Made by a program: the position numbers and the translations under genes. The notes beneath the pieces are model-generated. The model was not told the origin of the DNA and searched no databases. It was given only the letters and a program-made list of their open reading frames with translations. From positions 1-51,075 of the IMG/VR virus record IMGVR_UViG_3300010401_000013: DNA of 51,075 nt; one strand, given 5' to 3'. This document shows, in pieces, positions 26,602 through 32,382 of the stretch. Numbering within the stretch: the stretch's first letter is position 1; every line of letters starts with the position of its first letter. Origin of the DNA: a virus.

Positions 26602-26684
26602 CTGTGTGGAGCTAGTCCCTAGCGTTCAATGGTTAGGCCTGTGCTAACCATTGGCCGCTGAAGACAGTAGCTCCCAGAGCACAG
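26602..26684 (+). ncRNA. Long bulged hairpin, structured 5' leader or small RNA
   Basis: Nested perfect stems CTGTG/CACAG, GGAGCTA/TAGCTCC, AGCG/CGCT and CAATGGTTAG/CTAACCATTG (26627-26636 with 26644-26653, 7-base loop), separated by small internal loops, form one 83-base rod. There is no coding potential. Its 5' edge coincides with the predicted start of the 26575 promoter-like site. Not a tRNA: no T arm precedes the TAGCTCC strand. Confidence 0.5.
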
Positions 26685-27047
26685 TCCCAGCTTGGTTTAC
26701 ATATTCGGACACTTAACCAGTGTTACAGCGGGCGCGGACCTTGACAGTCCATTCTGCCGCAGAAGCAAGTAAGAGCCACTGTATATAGTGGATAGCTCGG
26801 AAGCGGCTACGTAATCAATCGTAGGTTCCATGCATATATAACGGGAATGATCCAAAGTAATGGATGCCATAAGCGGGACCATAGGTTGATGACTCGCTTG
26901 ACCATGAAACGGAATCCCTCGGAGTAGGTCAAGACTCTCGAACAATAACTTGACCGAAGCTTGACAATTGATAGTGACAAAGCAATGACTCGCCTAGTCG
27001 AGCATAGAGTAGCTTCCCTTGTGAAGTGAAAGCTAGAATCAATTGTC

Positions 27048-27093
27048 GAGTCTTCTCAACAGTCGACATGAAGTCGACTGTTGAGCATGACTC
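27048..27093 (+). promoter_or_regulatory. Stop-to-start hairpin element 1
   Basis: Outer stem GAGTC/GACTC (27048-27052, 27089-27093), a 2/3-base internal loop, then a 13-bp inner stem (27055-27067 with 27073-27085) closing a 5-base loop. The start codon at 27095 follows one base after the outer stem; there is no room for a Shine-Dalgarno sequence. Same architecture as elements 2 and 3. Confidence 0.75.
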
Positions 27094-27094
27094 T

Positions 27095-27268
27095 ATGAAG
27101 CTGGTAAAATACAAAGATAAGGAGTATTACGTTGAGGAGTTTCAAGATTTCATAACAGGCGAGAAAACCTTTGAAGCGGCATCTGTTGATGTTAATATTC
27201 ATGCGTATGGCATAACACCGGAATTGGCATTAGAACGCTGCCACAAAGCGGCACTAGAGAATGAGTAG
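27095..27268 (+). CDS. Small early protein 1, unknown
   Basis: 57 residues from ATG 27095, soluble, mixed alpha/beta (KYKDKEYYVEEFQDFITGEK). First gene of the rightward arm. The start sits at the foot of hairpin element 1 and overlaps the stop of a mini-frame ATG ACT CTA TGA (27087-27098), suggesting translation by reinitiation. The gene's stop TAG is itself part of hairpin element 2. No family recognised. Confidence 0.55.
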   Translation: MKLVKYKDKEYYVEEFQDFITGEKTFEAASVDVNIHAYGITPELALERCHKAALENE

Positions 27269-27315
27269 AGTCTTCTGGCGGAATGGCAATAACGTCGTTT
27301 CGCCAGCATGACTCT
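27267..27315 (+). promoter_or_regulatory. Stop-to-start hairpin element 2
   Basis: Outer stem AGAGTC/GACTCT (27267-27272, 27310-27315), small internal loop, inner 9-bp stem CTGGCGGAA/TTTCGCCAG with one G-U pair, 14-base loop. The 5' strand uses bases of the previous stop codon and the 3' strand ends directly at the next ATG (27316). Confidence 0.75.
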
Positions 27316-27492
27316 ATGACGCAGCATCAGGTAGTTAAAATCCATCTTGACGGCAATCGCCAAGTCAAGCAAGTTGAATACCTACACGGAACAATTGTCA
27401 ATATTAAATCCCGTGATATGACAATTAAAGAGTGTATGGAACTCATGGCCAGCTTGGGCGCATATATCGTCAAACAAACAATTGGGCGTTAA
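27316..27492 (+). CDS. Small early protein 2, unknown
   Basis: 58 residues from ATG 27316, beta-rich N-terminus and a C-terminal helix (TIKECMELMASLGAYIVKQT). Preceded by the same 12-base ATGACTCTATGA as gene 1, again making a three-codon leader frame that ends on the start codon. Stop TAA 27490-27492 lies in hairpin element 3. No family recognised. Confidence 0.55.
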   Translation: MTQHQVVKIHLDGNRQVKQVEYLHGTIVNIKSRDMTIKECMELMASLGAYIVKQTIGR

Positions 27493-27538
27493 GCCCTTTC
27501 AACTGTCGCAATCACGTTGACAGTTGAACAATGCTTAA
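27489..27538 (+). promoter_or_regulatory. Stop-to-start hairpin element 3
   Basis: Outer stem TTAAGC/GCTTAA (27489-27494, 27533-27538), internal loop CCT/CAAT, inner 10-bp stem TTCAACTGTC/GACAGTTGAA, 11-base loop. Stem sequences differ completely from elements 1 and 2 while the layout is kept, i.e. pairing is conserved rather than sequence. The last stem base is the A of ATG 27538. Confidence 0.75.
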
Positions 27539-27981
27539 TGAACACCGAAATTCAAACACAGCAACAAGACAACTCTACGCTCGCCTTTCCCATTGCTGGC
27601 ACTCCCCGTTTCCAACTGGACGCCTCCGGGATGAAATGGCGTGACTATCGGAAGGCGGCAGGAATCGACGATAAGTCACCAATGGACAAGGTGAAGGCGG
27701 CACAGAAGGAATTCAAGGCGCAACAGAAACAGGCGTTCAAACAGGCGAAGCAGTTGGCAGGGTTGTTAATCAATGATGACAGCTTCCGGCAGGTGAAACT
27801 GACCTGTCATACGGATAAGAAAGGGTATCGGGTATTCTCCGTGCGTGGAACCACAAAGGCGCTGAAGGTTCCTAAAGCGTTGGCGGACGAGGCTGAGAAA
27901 CCTGTTAGTGAAATGAGCGTGGAAGAGCTTGAAGCAATCATTGCAGAGCGGAAAGCTGTGGTGACTGTGGAAGCGGCCTAA
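27538..27981 (+). CDS. Early protein 3, basic helical, unknown
   Basis: 147 residues. Residues ~45-80 are a Lys/Gln/Ala helix (KVKAAQKEFKAQQKQAFKQA), the middle is beta (KLTCHTDKKGYRVFSVRGT) and the C-terminus is a Glu-rich helix. Base composition is more GC-rich than the flanking small genes. The ATG at 27538 is at the base of hairpin element 3; an upstream TTG at 27517 lies within the hairpin and is rejected. Abundant Lys could suggest nucleic-acid binding, unproven. Confidence 0.55.
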   Translation: MNTEIQTQQQDNSTLAFPIAGTPRFQLDASGMKWRDYRKAAGIDDKSPMDKVKAAQKEFKAQQKQAFKQAKQLAGLLINDDSFRQVKLTCHTDKKGYRVFSVRGTTKALKVPKALADEAEKPVSEMSVEELEAIIAERKAVVTVEAA

Positions 27982-28048
27982 GTCAATCGAACAAGAGCTT
28001 CTTGTGAATACAGGAGGCTCCTTTCGGTTTACTTCAACACTCAATAAC

Positions 28049-28174
28049 ATGATAACCATCACCATTACTAACGGCGTGGATACTTACACAAAAGAAGTTG
28101 CTCCTGCGGAGATTGACGAAGTCATTGCCTTCTGTGCTCTTGGATTCTGGCGGATTGTCGCGGTGAACGCTTAA
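28049..28174 (+). CDS. 41-residue protein, unknown
   Basis: Frame from ATG 28049 to TAA 28174, beginning with alternating Ile/Thr and ending VAPAEIDEVIAFCALGFWRI. The 67-base gap before it contains ACAAGA/TCTTGT and AGGAG/CTCCT hairpins. Short and unassigned. Confidence 0.45.
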   Translation: MITITITNGVDTYTKEVAPAEIDEVIAFCALGFWRIVAVNA

Positions 28175-28229
28175 AATTCCACGATGCCTACCGTGGCGAC
28201 GGCCTCCTGGGTTTCTTAGTGGTTGTGTT

Positions 28230-28316
28230 ATGAATCCACATCGTGCATTGGAACGGAACTTGGTGATTCTTCTGCTACTATCTAGCGTTCTACTTGCCAT
28301 TAAACTCCTCTCATGA
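28230..28316 (+). CDS. 28-residue membrane micro-protein
   Basis: One hydrophobic helix (LVILLLLSSVLLAIKLLS) after a short charged N-terminus. Its TGA overlaps the next ATG (ATGA, 28313-28316), the standard coupling in this genome. Function unknown. Confidence 0.45.
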   Translation: MNPHRALERNLVILLLLSSVLLAIKLLS

Positions 28317-28495
28317 TTCTCAAACGCAAGATTCACCCACCACGCAAAATCACCAGAATCTTTCCACAACGCACAACTGTCTATTACTTTCCTGTTAGTT
28401 GGACACTTGATGAGAAATTGGCTTTCGTTTGCAAGCGATGGCCTCGAAAAGTTGTAGGATTAAGACCAAAGACGCTAGAAATCTGGTTGAAATAG
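28313..28495 (+). CDS. Basic 60-residue protein, unknown
   Basis: Lys/Arg-rich (LKRKIHPPRKITRIFPQRTT), coupled to the preceding micro-protein by ATGA. Last gene before the origin-like block; a GCCAT/ATGGC hairpin with a pyrimidine run follows at 28538-28560 and may end this transcript. Confidence 0.5.
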   Translation: MILKRKIHPPRKITRIFPQRTTVYYFPVSWTLDEKLAFVCKRWPRKVVGLRPKTLEIWLK

Positions 28496-28958
28496 AATGA
28501 GAAATTAGCCCTTTCATAAAACTTATCAAGTTGTTATGCCATTTTATGGCCTTCTTCTTATTCTTTATCTTTTTTATATATTTTTTTATATTTTTTTTCT
28601 TTTTTAATAACTTTTTAGCAGGAAGTTCTTGGTGAGACTTGATTTGATAAAGTGGCATAAAGTGGCATAAAACGGTGTTAAATCGGCATAAAATGGCATA
28701 AACATAGATAGGGAAAAAGAAAGAAGTGATAAGGAGAGATAAAGACATAGGATGGAATGTGAAAAGGGGTTAGCAGGAATTTAGCAGTGTGGTAGTGGTG
28801 ATTTAGGAATGTCTTCTTTTTCCATAAGATCTATAGGCCAATTTATGCCCAATTATGCCAGTTTATGCCACTTCCCGGGCGGGAATGGCTGAAAAGGTCG
28901 TGCTAAAAAGATATGAGAAAAGAAATGAATCATAAGGCGGAGATAAAGGATGCATAAG
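28496..28958. other. Candidate replication origin: iterons around an AT-rich tract
   Basis: No gene. An ~80-base stretch of almost pure A/T (28541-28620) is flanked by repeats of TGGCATAA(A): direct copies at 28653, 28663, 28684 (CGGCATAAA) and 28694, and inverted copies (TTATGCC) at 28534, 28842, 28853 and 28862. Iterons beside an easily melted tract are the usual make-up of a replication origin. The initiator that would bind them is not identified. Confidence 0.6.
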
Positions 28959-28974
28959 TGGCATGATAAGTGCT
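28959..28974 (+). promoter_or_regulatory. Sigma-54-like promoter for the 29-kb gene block
   Basis: TGGCATGATAAGTGCT: TGGCA-N7-TGCT with GG-N10-GC. Predicted start near 28985, upstream of the genes beginning at 29010/29066. Its -24 half resembles the neighbouring iterons, so an iteron remnant is an alternative reading. Confidence 0.5.
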
Positions 28975-29009
28975 AAATGCGAGGACAGTTAGTAGTTATC
29001 AGATCACCT

Positions 29010-29069
29010 ATGAATAAGCATCAAAGGGAAATTAATAAGCTGTTCAGACAAAGAAGCGTGACAATATGA
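29010..29069 (+). CDS. 19-residue basic leader peptide (tentative)
   Basis: ATG 29010 opens a short frame (MNKHQREINKLFRQRSVTI) whose TGA overlaps the next ATG at 29066 as ATGA. It would be the first frame of a transcript from the 28959 site. Too short to be sure of. Confidence 0.3.
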   Translation: MNKHQREINKLFRQRSVTI

Positions 29070-29338
29070 GAACAATCTACAAATATCCAATAGCTAGCAG
29101 GGACCAACAAACCATCCAGATGGGCCACAATGCAAAGCCAATTGCTGTGCAGTTTCAGCATGGAGTATTGTGTATTTGGGCAGAGGTGGAGAATCATCCA
29201 TTGTATGCAAAACTTCCAACAAAAGTGACGGTGTCCATCTACGGCACTGGACACCCACTACCAGACGAAAGCTTGGAAGAGCGGTATCTTGGAACGGTGC
29301 AACAGGATGGTCTAGTTTGGCATGTTTATACGTTATGA
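29066..29338 (+). CDS. DUF7352-like phage protein
   Basis: 90 residues. The opening MRTIYKYPI, the middle HNAKPIAVQFQHGVLCIWAE and the 'YGTGHPLP' block match a widespread small phage family (DUF7352) of unknown function. Coupled by ATGA on both sides. An early accessory protein by position. Confidence 0.75.
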   Translation: MRTIYKYPIASRDQQTIQMGHNAKPIAVQFQHGVLCIWAEVENHPLYAKLPTKVTVSIYGTGHPLPDESLEERYLGTVQQDGLVWHVYTL

Positions 29339-29520
29339 ATGAAAATAATCTACCAGTGGTTGAATTCACAATGTGGAAATCAACAGGAGGCTACAACATC
29401 AAATGTGTTTGCCACTCACGAGGATACTTGAAGATATGGAACTACATTCCAGCCTTGAAGCTGGCATCAGCAATAATCGAGAAAGTCTATAAAGCTATTG
29501 AAAACTCCACAGATTTATGA
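29335..29520 (+). CDS. 61-residue protein, unknown
   Basis: Starts at ATG 29335 inside the TGA of the DUF7352 gene and ends in the ATGA of the next. Beta-rich first half with two Cys (NIKCVCHSRGYLKIW), then a C-terminal helix (LKLASAIIEKVYKAIENS). A longer in-frame start overlapping the DUF7352 gene is rejected. Family not recognised. Confidence 0.5.
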   Translation: MNENNLPVVEFTMWKSTGGYNIKCVCHSRGYLKIWNYIPALKLASAIIEKVYKAIENSTDL

Positions 29521-29795
29521 ACCCACCAATTAACCTACCACTCACTATCCACGTCACGCAAGAGGACATAGACGAGGGAGTCCAAGAAGATTGCGAGAGA
29601 TGTCCAGTGGCAAGGGCAGTAGAACGAGCAACGGGCATTTCAACAGTTGTGCAATTTGAGAGAATCTCTGTTAACTGCCAAAACAAAGTAGTATTCGTAA
29701 CACCAACATACGTCAGAATATTCATCAAGGCATTTGACGAAACAAGACTCGTAACACCATTCAGCTTCACCCTAACCGAGAATGACCGCGTATGA
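29517..29795 (+). CDS. Small phage protein with CxxCPxAR motif (paralogue of 33586)
   Basis: 92 residues. The pattern VTQEDIDEG ... CERCPVARAV, a variable beta segment with VN, and a C-terminal PFSFTL is common among small phage proteins of unknown function. The gene at 33586-33864 shows the same layout, so the two are probably old duplicates. Coupled by ATGA to both neighbours. Confidence 0.6.
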   Translation: MNPPINLPLTIHVTQEDIDEGVQEDCERCPVARAVERATGISTVVQFERISVNCQNKVVFVTPTYVRIFIKAFDETRLVTPFSFTLTENDRV

Positions 29796-30046
29796 CAACC
29801 ACCACGTTAATCACCATTCTCAAGCAACTTCCCGAACAGGAAGTGACAACAGGATTGTTAGCGGCATATGGAGTGCTGAACAATCCACAGGAGGAGTTGG
29901 ATGCTGAGTTTAAAAAACTTGAAGGAATGCTCTCGGGTGACGACAGGCTAATGCCTGGTAGAGAATCAGACTTTGTAAAGTCTCTTTCGAAGGTTAAGCA
30001 TCTTCGGAAGTTCATTGAGAATATTAAATACAAAGCGACAACATGA
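29792..30046 (+). CDS. 84-residue helical protein, unknown
   Basis: Mostly helical and acidic in the middle (QEELDAEFKKLEGMLSGDDR). Coupled by ATGA to both neighbours. A GG-N10-GC match inside it (29862-29877) is considered chance. No family recognised. Confidence 0.5.
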   Translation: MTTTTLITILKQLPEQEVTTGLLAAYGVLNNPQEELDAEFKKLEGMLSGDDRLMPGRESDFVKSLSKVKHLRKFIENIKYKATT

Positions 30047-30219
30047 AAAACTGCCATATCCGAATCACGTTATCCAGCACCTACACAATCGCAACAATTC
30101 AATGGGTAGACTCAACCACAGGAAAAGTCAAAGGAACCTTTGGACGAGAAGAAATCTGTAAGTTAATCTACATCCTGGGAAGGAGACTAAGTGGACACAA
30201 AAGTAAGCCAACAATCTAA
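30043..30219 (+). CDS. 58-residue protein, unknown
   Basis: Frame from ATG 30043 (overlapping the previous TGA) to TAA 30219. Beta strands followed by a basic helix (EEICKLIYILGRRLSGHKS). Last gene of this coupled run; a promoter-like site follows at 30256. Confidence 0.5.
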   Translation: MKNCHIRITLSSTYTIATIQWVDSTTGKVKGTFGREEICKLIYILGRRLSGHKSKPTI

Positions 30220-30255
30220 GGCATAACAACCAGATAAAGATTCTTAACAACCAAC

Positions 30256-30271
30256 TGGCATGCAACCTGCT
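30256..30271 (+). promoter_or_regulatory. Sigma-54-like promoter upstream of the 30295 gene
   Basis: TGGCATGCAACCTGCT: TGGCA-N7-TGCT with GG-N10-GC, in the 75-base gap between two gene runs. TAACA and TGTTA lie on either side. Predicted start near 30282, beside a five-codon frame (ATG 30281) whose TGA overlaps the next ATG. Confidence 0.5.
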
Positions 30272-30294
30272 GTTAGACGCATGTCCTCAATCTC

Positions 30295-30804
30295 ATGAAA
30301 GACAAACAAACTATAGACGCAACAGGTGTCAAGATGCACAAGGTGGAGTTGACAGATAGGGAAGTCACATTCTTAAAAGACGCAATACATATTGTGATGG
30401 AGACAGAAACAGGAACATTTCTGTGTGGTCTAGAGGAATGTGTGAACATCCTAAAGAAGCTTGAAGACAGTATCAAACAAAAATCTCCATCCAAACCTCT
30501 CCGTTGGTTTCTCTACAACCAAAATAATTCAGGTAGAGAATTCGTCAAAGACGATAAAGTCGATGAATATGTCTTCATTGAGGCACACGGCGCAACGGAG
30601 GCAAATGCTCTCGCAGAGAAGCTCGGAATCTATTTTGATGGCTGCCAGAAAAAAATAGACTGTTTTTGTTGTGGAGATAGGTGGACAGAATGTTGGGTAG
30701 ATGAACATGGAACAGAGACAGTGGAACTCTACGGCAAGCCACTAGACGCCAATAGAGCAGGACGCAGCAAAATCTGGAATTACGAGACGTTGAGGAAACT
30801 CTAA
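30295..30804 (+). CDS. DUF7296-like phage protein with zinc-like CxCCGDRW motif
   Basis: 169 residues. Residues ~70-169 carry WFLYNQNNSG, YVFIEAHGATEANALAEKLG, YFDGCQKKIDCFCCGDRW: the signature of a common phage family (DUF7296), with Cys residues that may bind metal. The first ~65 residues (EVTFLKDAIHIVMETETGT) are an extra helical module. Function unknown. Confidence 0.7.
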   Translation: MKDKQTIDATGVKMHKVELTDREVTFLKDAIHIVMETETGTFLCGLEECVNILKKLEDSIKQKSPSKPLRWFLYNQNNSGREFVKDDKVDEYVFIEAHGATEANALAEKLGIYFDGCQKKIDCFCCGDRWTECWVDEHGTETVELYGKPLDANRAGRSKIWNYETLRKL

Positions 30805-30810
30805 GACAAC

Positions 30811-31098
30811 ATGAAGACAGTTATCTTATCTGTCAAAGACGTTCAACGCCTACGAACACTTCTAGGAAAGAGTGAAAAGATTAAGAAATTCAACAGTCAT
30901 AAATGCTTCCCACTGTGCGAAAATTGTCTGCCAATAAACACACTATTGAGTAGCCTGTGGAATGCTTGGTATGACAACCGAGAAACAGGAAAGAAACCAA
31001 CAATAGAGCTATCAGATAGCATGTTAAAGATTTGTATCGCCGCACTTCCAGAGAAGTCGAAAGATCAGATAGTGAGGGCATTAAGGAAGAAACTCTAA
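30811..31098 (+). CDS. 95-residue protein with Cys/His cluster, unknown
   Basis: The middle has HKCFPLCENCLP, a possible zinc site, between helical ends (VKDVQRLRTLLGKSEKIKKF and KSKDQIVRALRKKL). Six bases after the previous gene. Family not recognised. Confidence 0.5.
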   Translation: MKTVILSVKDVQRLRTLLGKSEKIKKFNSHKCFPLCENCLPINTLLSSLWNAWYDNRETGKKPTIELSDSMLKICIAALPEKSKDQIVRALRKKL

Positions 31099-31100
31099 TT

Positions 31101-31147
31101 TTAATCAACCAGCGCTCTACTGGCGATTAATTAGCAACGGCTAGAGC
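31101..31147 (+). promoter_or_regulatory. Hairpin with possible pseudoknot, and sigma-54-like site
   Basis: TTAATC/GATTAA (31101-31106, 31125-31130) encloses CCAG/CTGG with loop CGCTCTA. The loop bases GCTCTA (31114-31119) are complementary to TAGAGC at 31142-31147, allowing a pseudoknot or a competing fold. Overlapping it at 31121-31136, TGGCGATTAATTAGCA has GG-N10-GC spacing (weaker -12). An A-rich leader then runs to the ATG at 31185. Confidence 0.45.
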
Positions 31148-31184
31148 ACAACAAGAACCAAACAAACAAGCAGAAAGAAACAAT

Positions 31185-31829
31185 ATGTCAGATGGAACTC
31201 CAGTTAGTGGAACACCCGTAGCGACCGCAGAGGGAGAAAAGACAGTCAAAGAAATCAAGCCCCTTTATGTCGAGGGCACAAACGAGGATATCCGCAAGGT
31301 AATCCCGATGCTTGATCCAGTCTCCCGTAATGGCGTATCCTGCGCCATCAACGCGGGACAAACGAAACACGGGCAAAAGCAAGGTCGGTATTACATGAAG
31401 CTCAAGGTTGAGGACTTGTCGTATCCTGACCTTTTGCAGTTTGTGGGTGAATCGGAAGTCAAGGGCATTCTGGTGAAGGAACTTGCCCTGCTCTGTCGTC
31501 AGTGGACCGATCAAGCATCGTCCATGAATGCTGAGGGTAAGGTTTCTCTCGAAGTCTGGAAGACCTGCGCTCAGAATCTCCTCGTTGTTCGTGTCAGCTT
31601 GGAGTCTCTCCAGGAGCAACTGGACACTGCATTCGAGGAGTTCACAGCGTTGTTTGGTCCAGATGGCGAATTGCTGCCTGACTCGCCTGACACCAAGCCC
31701 CAAGATACCAACAAGGCGAAGTTCATGCAGTATCTTGGACGCACTCGGGAGTTGCAGAAGCAGATCAGCAAAATTGAGGCAGACAGGGCGGCCAAGAAGC
31801 AGGGTGGCAGTGGTAATGGGTTGGATTGA
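31185..31829 (+). CDS. 214-residue protein with C-terminal coiled coil, unknown
   Basis: Soluble protein with a flexible Thr/Gly/Pro N-terminus, a central alpha/beta part (YYMKLKVEDLSYPDLLQFVG) and C-terminal coiled coil (SLESLQEQLDTAFEEFTALF; LGRTRELQKQISKIEADRAA). Its codons are more GC-rich than the adjacent small genes and it has its own promoter-like site and A-rich leader, so it may be abundant. Family not recognised. Confidence 0.55.
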   Translation: MSDGTPVSGTPVATAEGEKTVKEIKPLYVEGTNEDIRKVIPMLDPVSRNGVSCAINAGQTKHGQKQGRYYMKLKVEDLSYPDLLQFVGESEVKGILVKELALLCRQWTDQASSMNAEGKVSLEVWKTCAQNLLVVRVSLESLQEQLDTAFEEFTALFGPDGELLPDSPDTKPQDTNKAKFMQYLGRTRELQKQISKIEADRAAKKQGGSGNGLD

Positions 31830-31843
31830 GTAGTGTCTAGTTA

Positions 31844-31888
31844 ACAGACAGGCATGGTCAAGAGTCACTAATGACCATGCAAGTCTGT
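31844..31888 (+). promoter_or_regulatory. Two-part intergenic hairpin
   Basis: Outer ACAGAC/GTCTGT, internal loop AG/AA, inner GCATGGTC/GACCATGC, 13-base loop. This is the same two-stage layout as the elements at 27.0-27.5 kb but 31 bases before the next ATG. Candidate processing or stabilising site. Confidence 0.6.
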
Positions 31889-31919
31889 CAACAGCAGAAC
31901 AGTCGGAATACTTCACAAT

Positions 31920-32192
31920 ATGAAACCTTCTGAATTACTTGACTCACCTGAGAAGTGGACAACTGGAGAATTAGCTAGGGACAAGGACGGAAATAAATGT
32001 GATCCACTAAGTCCAGAAGCAGTTTGTTGGTGTATTGAAGGCGCATACAGGAGGGTGTATGGTTACGATATGGAGGCGATAATTGGAGTGTTCTTGATAC
32101 GACAACTAGGACTAACGGAGACTGCATTCAGGTTCAACGACTCTCACACCTTCGAGGAAGTCCGGCAGGTTCTAATAAACGCTGACCTATAA
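31920..32192 (+). CDS. DUF6197-like protein
   Basis: 90 residues. The opening with LLDSPEKWTTGELARDKDG, then AVCWCIEGAYRRVYG, fits the DUF6197 family of small proteins found in phages and bacteria, of unknown function. Follows the hairpin at 31844. Confidence 0.65.
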   Translation: MKPSELLDSPEKWTTGELARDKDGNKCDPLSPEAVCWCIEGAYRRVYGYDMEAIIGVFLIRQLGLTETAFRFNDSHTFEEVRQVLINADL

Positions 32193-32197
32193 TTTCC

Positions 32198-32272
32198 CAA
32201 CCATAGGTAATGCTACGACACACCATGATCCAGCATGCATGTCCGGAATATGAGCATAACCGGCTATGGTTG
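32198..32272. repeat. 9-bp inverted repeat in front of the tRNA-like element
   Basis: CAACCATAG (32198-32206) and CTATGGTTG (32264-32272) are perfect complements 57 bases apart, ending 7 bases before the tRNA-like acceptor stem. The loop contains GCATGCAT. May insulate or process the following RNA. Confidence 0.5.
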
Positions 32273-32279
32273 GAGTTAG

Positions 32280-32375
32280 GCGCACATAGTTCAACGGCAG
32301 AACGTAGAAGTCCGAGACACGAAAGTGGAGTAGGCATCCAAATGCTGAATGTCGGTTCGATTCCGACTGTGCGCG
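32280..32375 (+). tRNA. tRNA-like element with abnormal anticodon region
   Basis: A perfect 7-bp acceptor stem GCGCACA/TGTGCGC (32280-32286, 32368-32374), a D arm GTTC-AACGGCA-GAAC, and a perfect T arm GTCGG-TTCGATT-CCGAC (32351-32367) are clear. Between the D and T arms are 47 bases instead of ~22. A CCA triplet sits in TCCAAA (32357 side upstream, ~32337-32342) flanked by GGCA/TGCT, hinting at Trp, but no standard 5-bp/7-base anticodon arm forms. A CAC-GAAA-GTG hairpin lies in the extra part. It could be a class II-like tRNA, a tRNA with an insertion, or a tRNA mimic. Confidence 0.5.
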
Positions 32376-32382
32376 GTGATTT

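Larger units (their letters stand above)
26270..27047. other. Divergent noncoding control region rich in inverted repeats
   Basis: About 780 bases without a convincing gene between the two arms. It holds direct repeats TAACGATA x2 (26419-26441), a CACGC/GCGTG hairpin next to the palindrome CACGCGTG (26477-26502), CTACA/TGTAG, GGTATACC, ACACT/AGTGT, a GGTCAAG/CTTGACC stem (26927-26955), an ATCAATTGTC/GACAATTGAT pair (26963-27047), and CTTGAC at 26740, 26897, 26949 and 26960. The decamer AAAGCTACCT at 26441 matches the capsid dyad. Likely promoter, operator and leader region. Confidence 0.7.

Noticed and set aside
26630-26645. GG-N10-GC match TGGTTAGGCCTGTGCT
   Set aside because: It is part of the perfect hairpin stem and loop and its -24 half departs from TGGCA; likely chance.
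26608-26674. Second tRNA suggested by the 7-bp GGAGCTA/TAGCTCC stem
   Set aside because: No T arm or D arm is present; the interior is one continuous hairpin.
26697-27114. Two minus-strand frames (26697-26945 and 26929-27114) in the control region
   Set aside because: No ribosome site, no sensible protein pattern, and they cross the inverted repeats and hairpin element 1.
28395-28748. 117-codon minus-strand frame across the AT-rich block
   Set aside because: Its poly-Lys/Ile middle is just the A/T tract and iterons translated; it opposes the local transcription direction.
29862-29877. CGGCATATGGAGTGCT, another promoter-like match
   Set aside because: It lies inside the 29792-30046 gene within a tightly coupled run, so a promoter is not needed there.
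31188-31916. 242-codon minus-strand frame
   Set aside because: Shadow of the 31185-31829 gene, which has its own leader and neighbours in the same direction.
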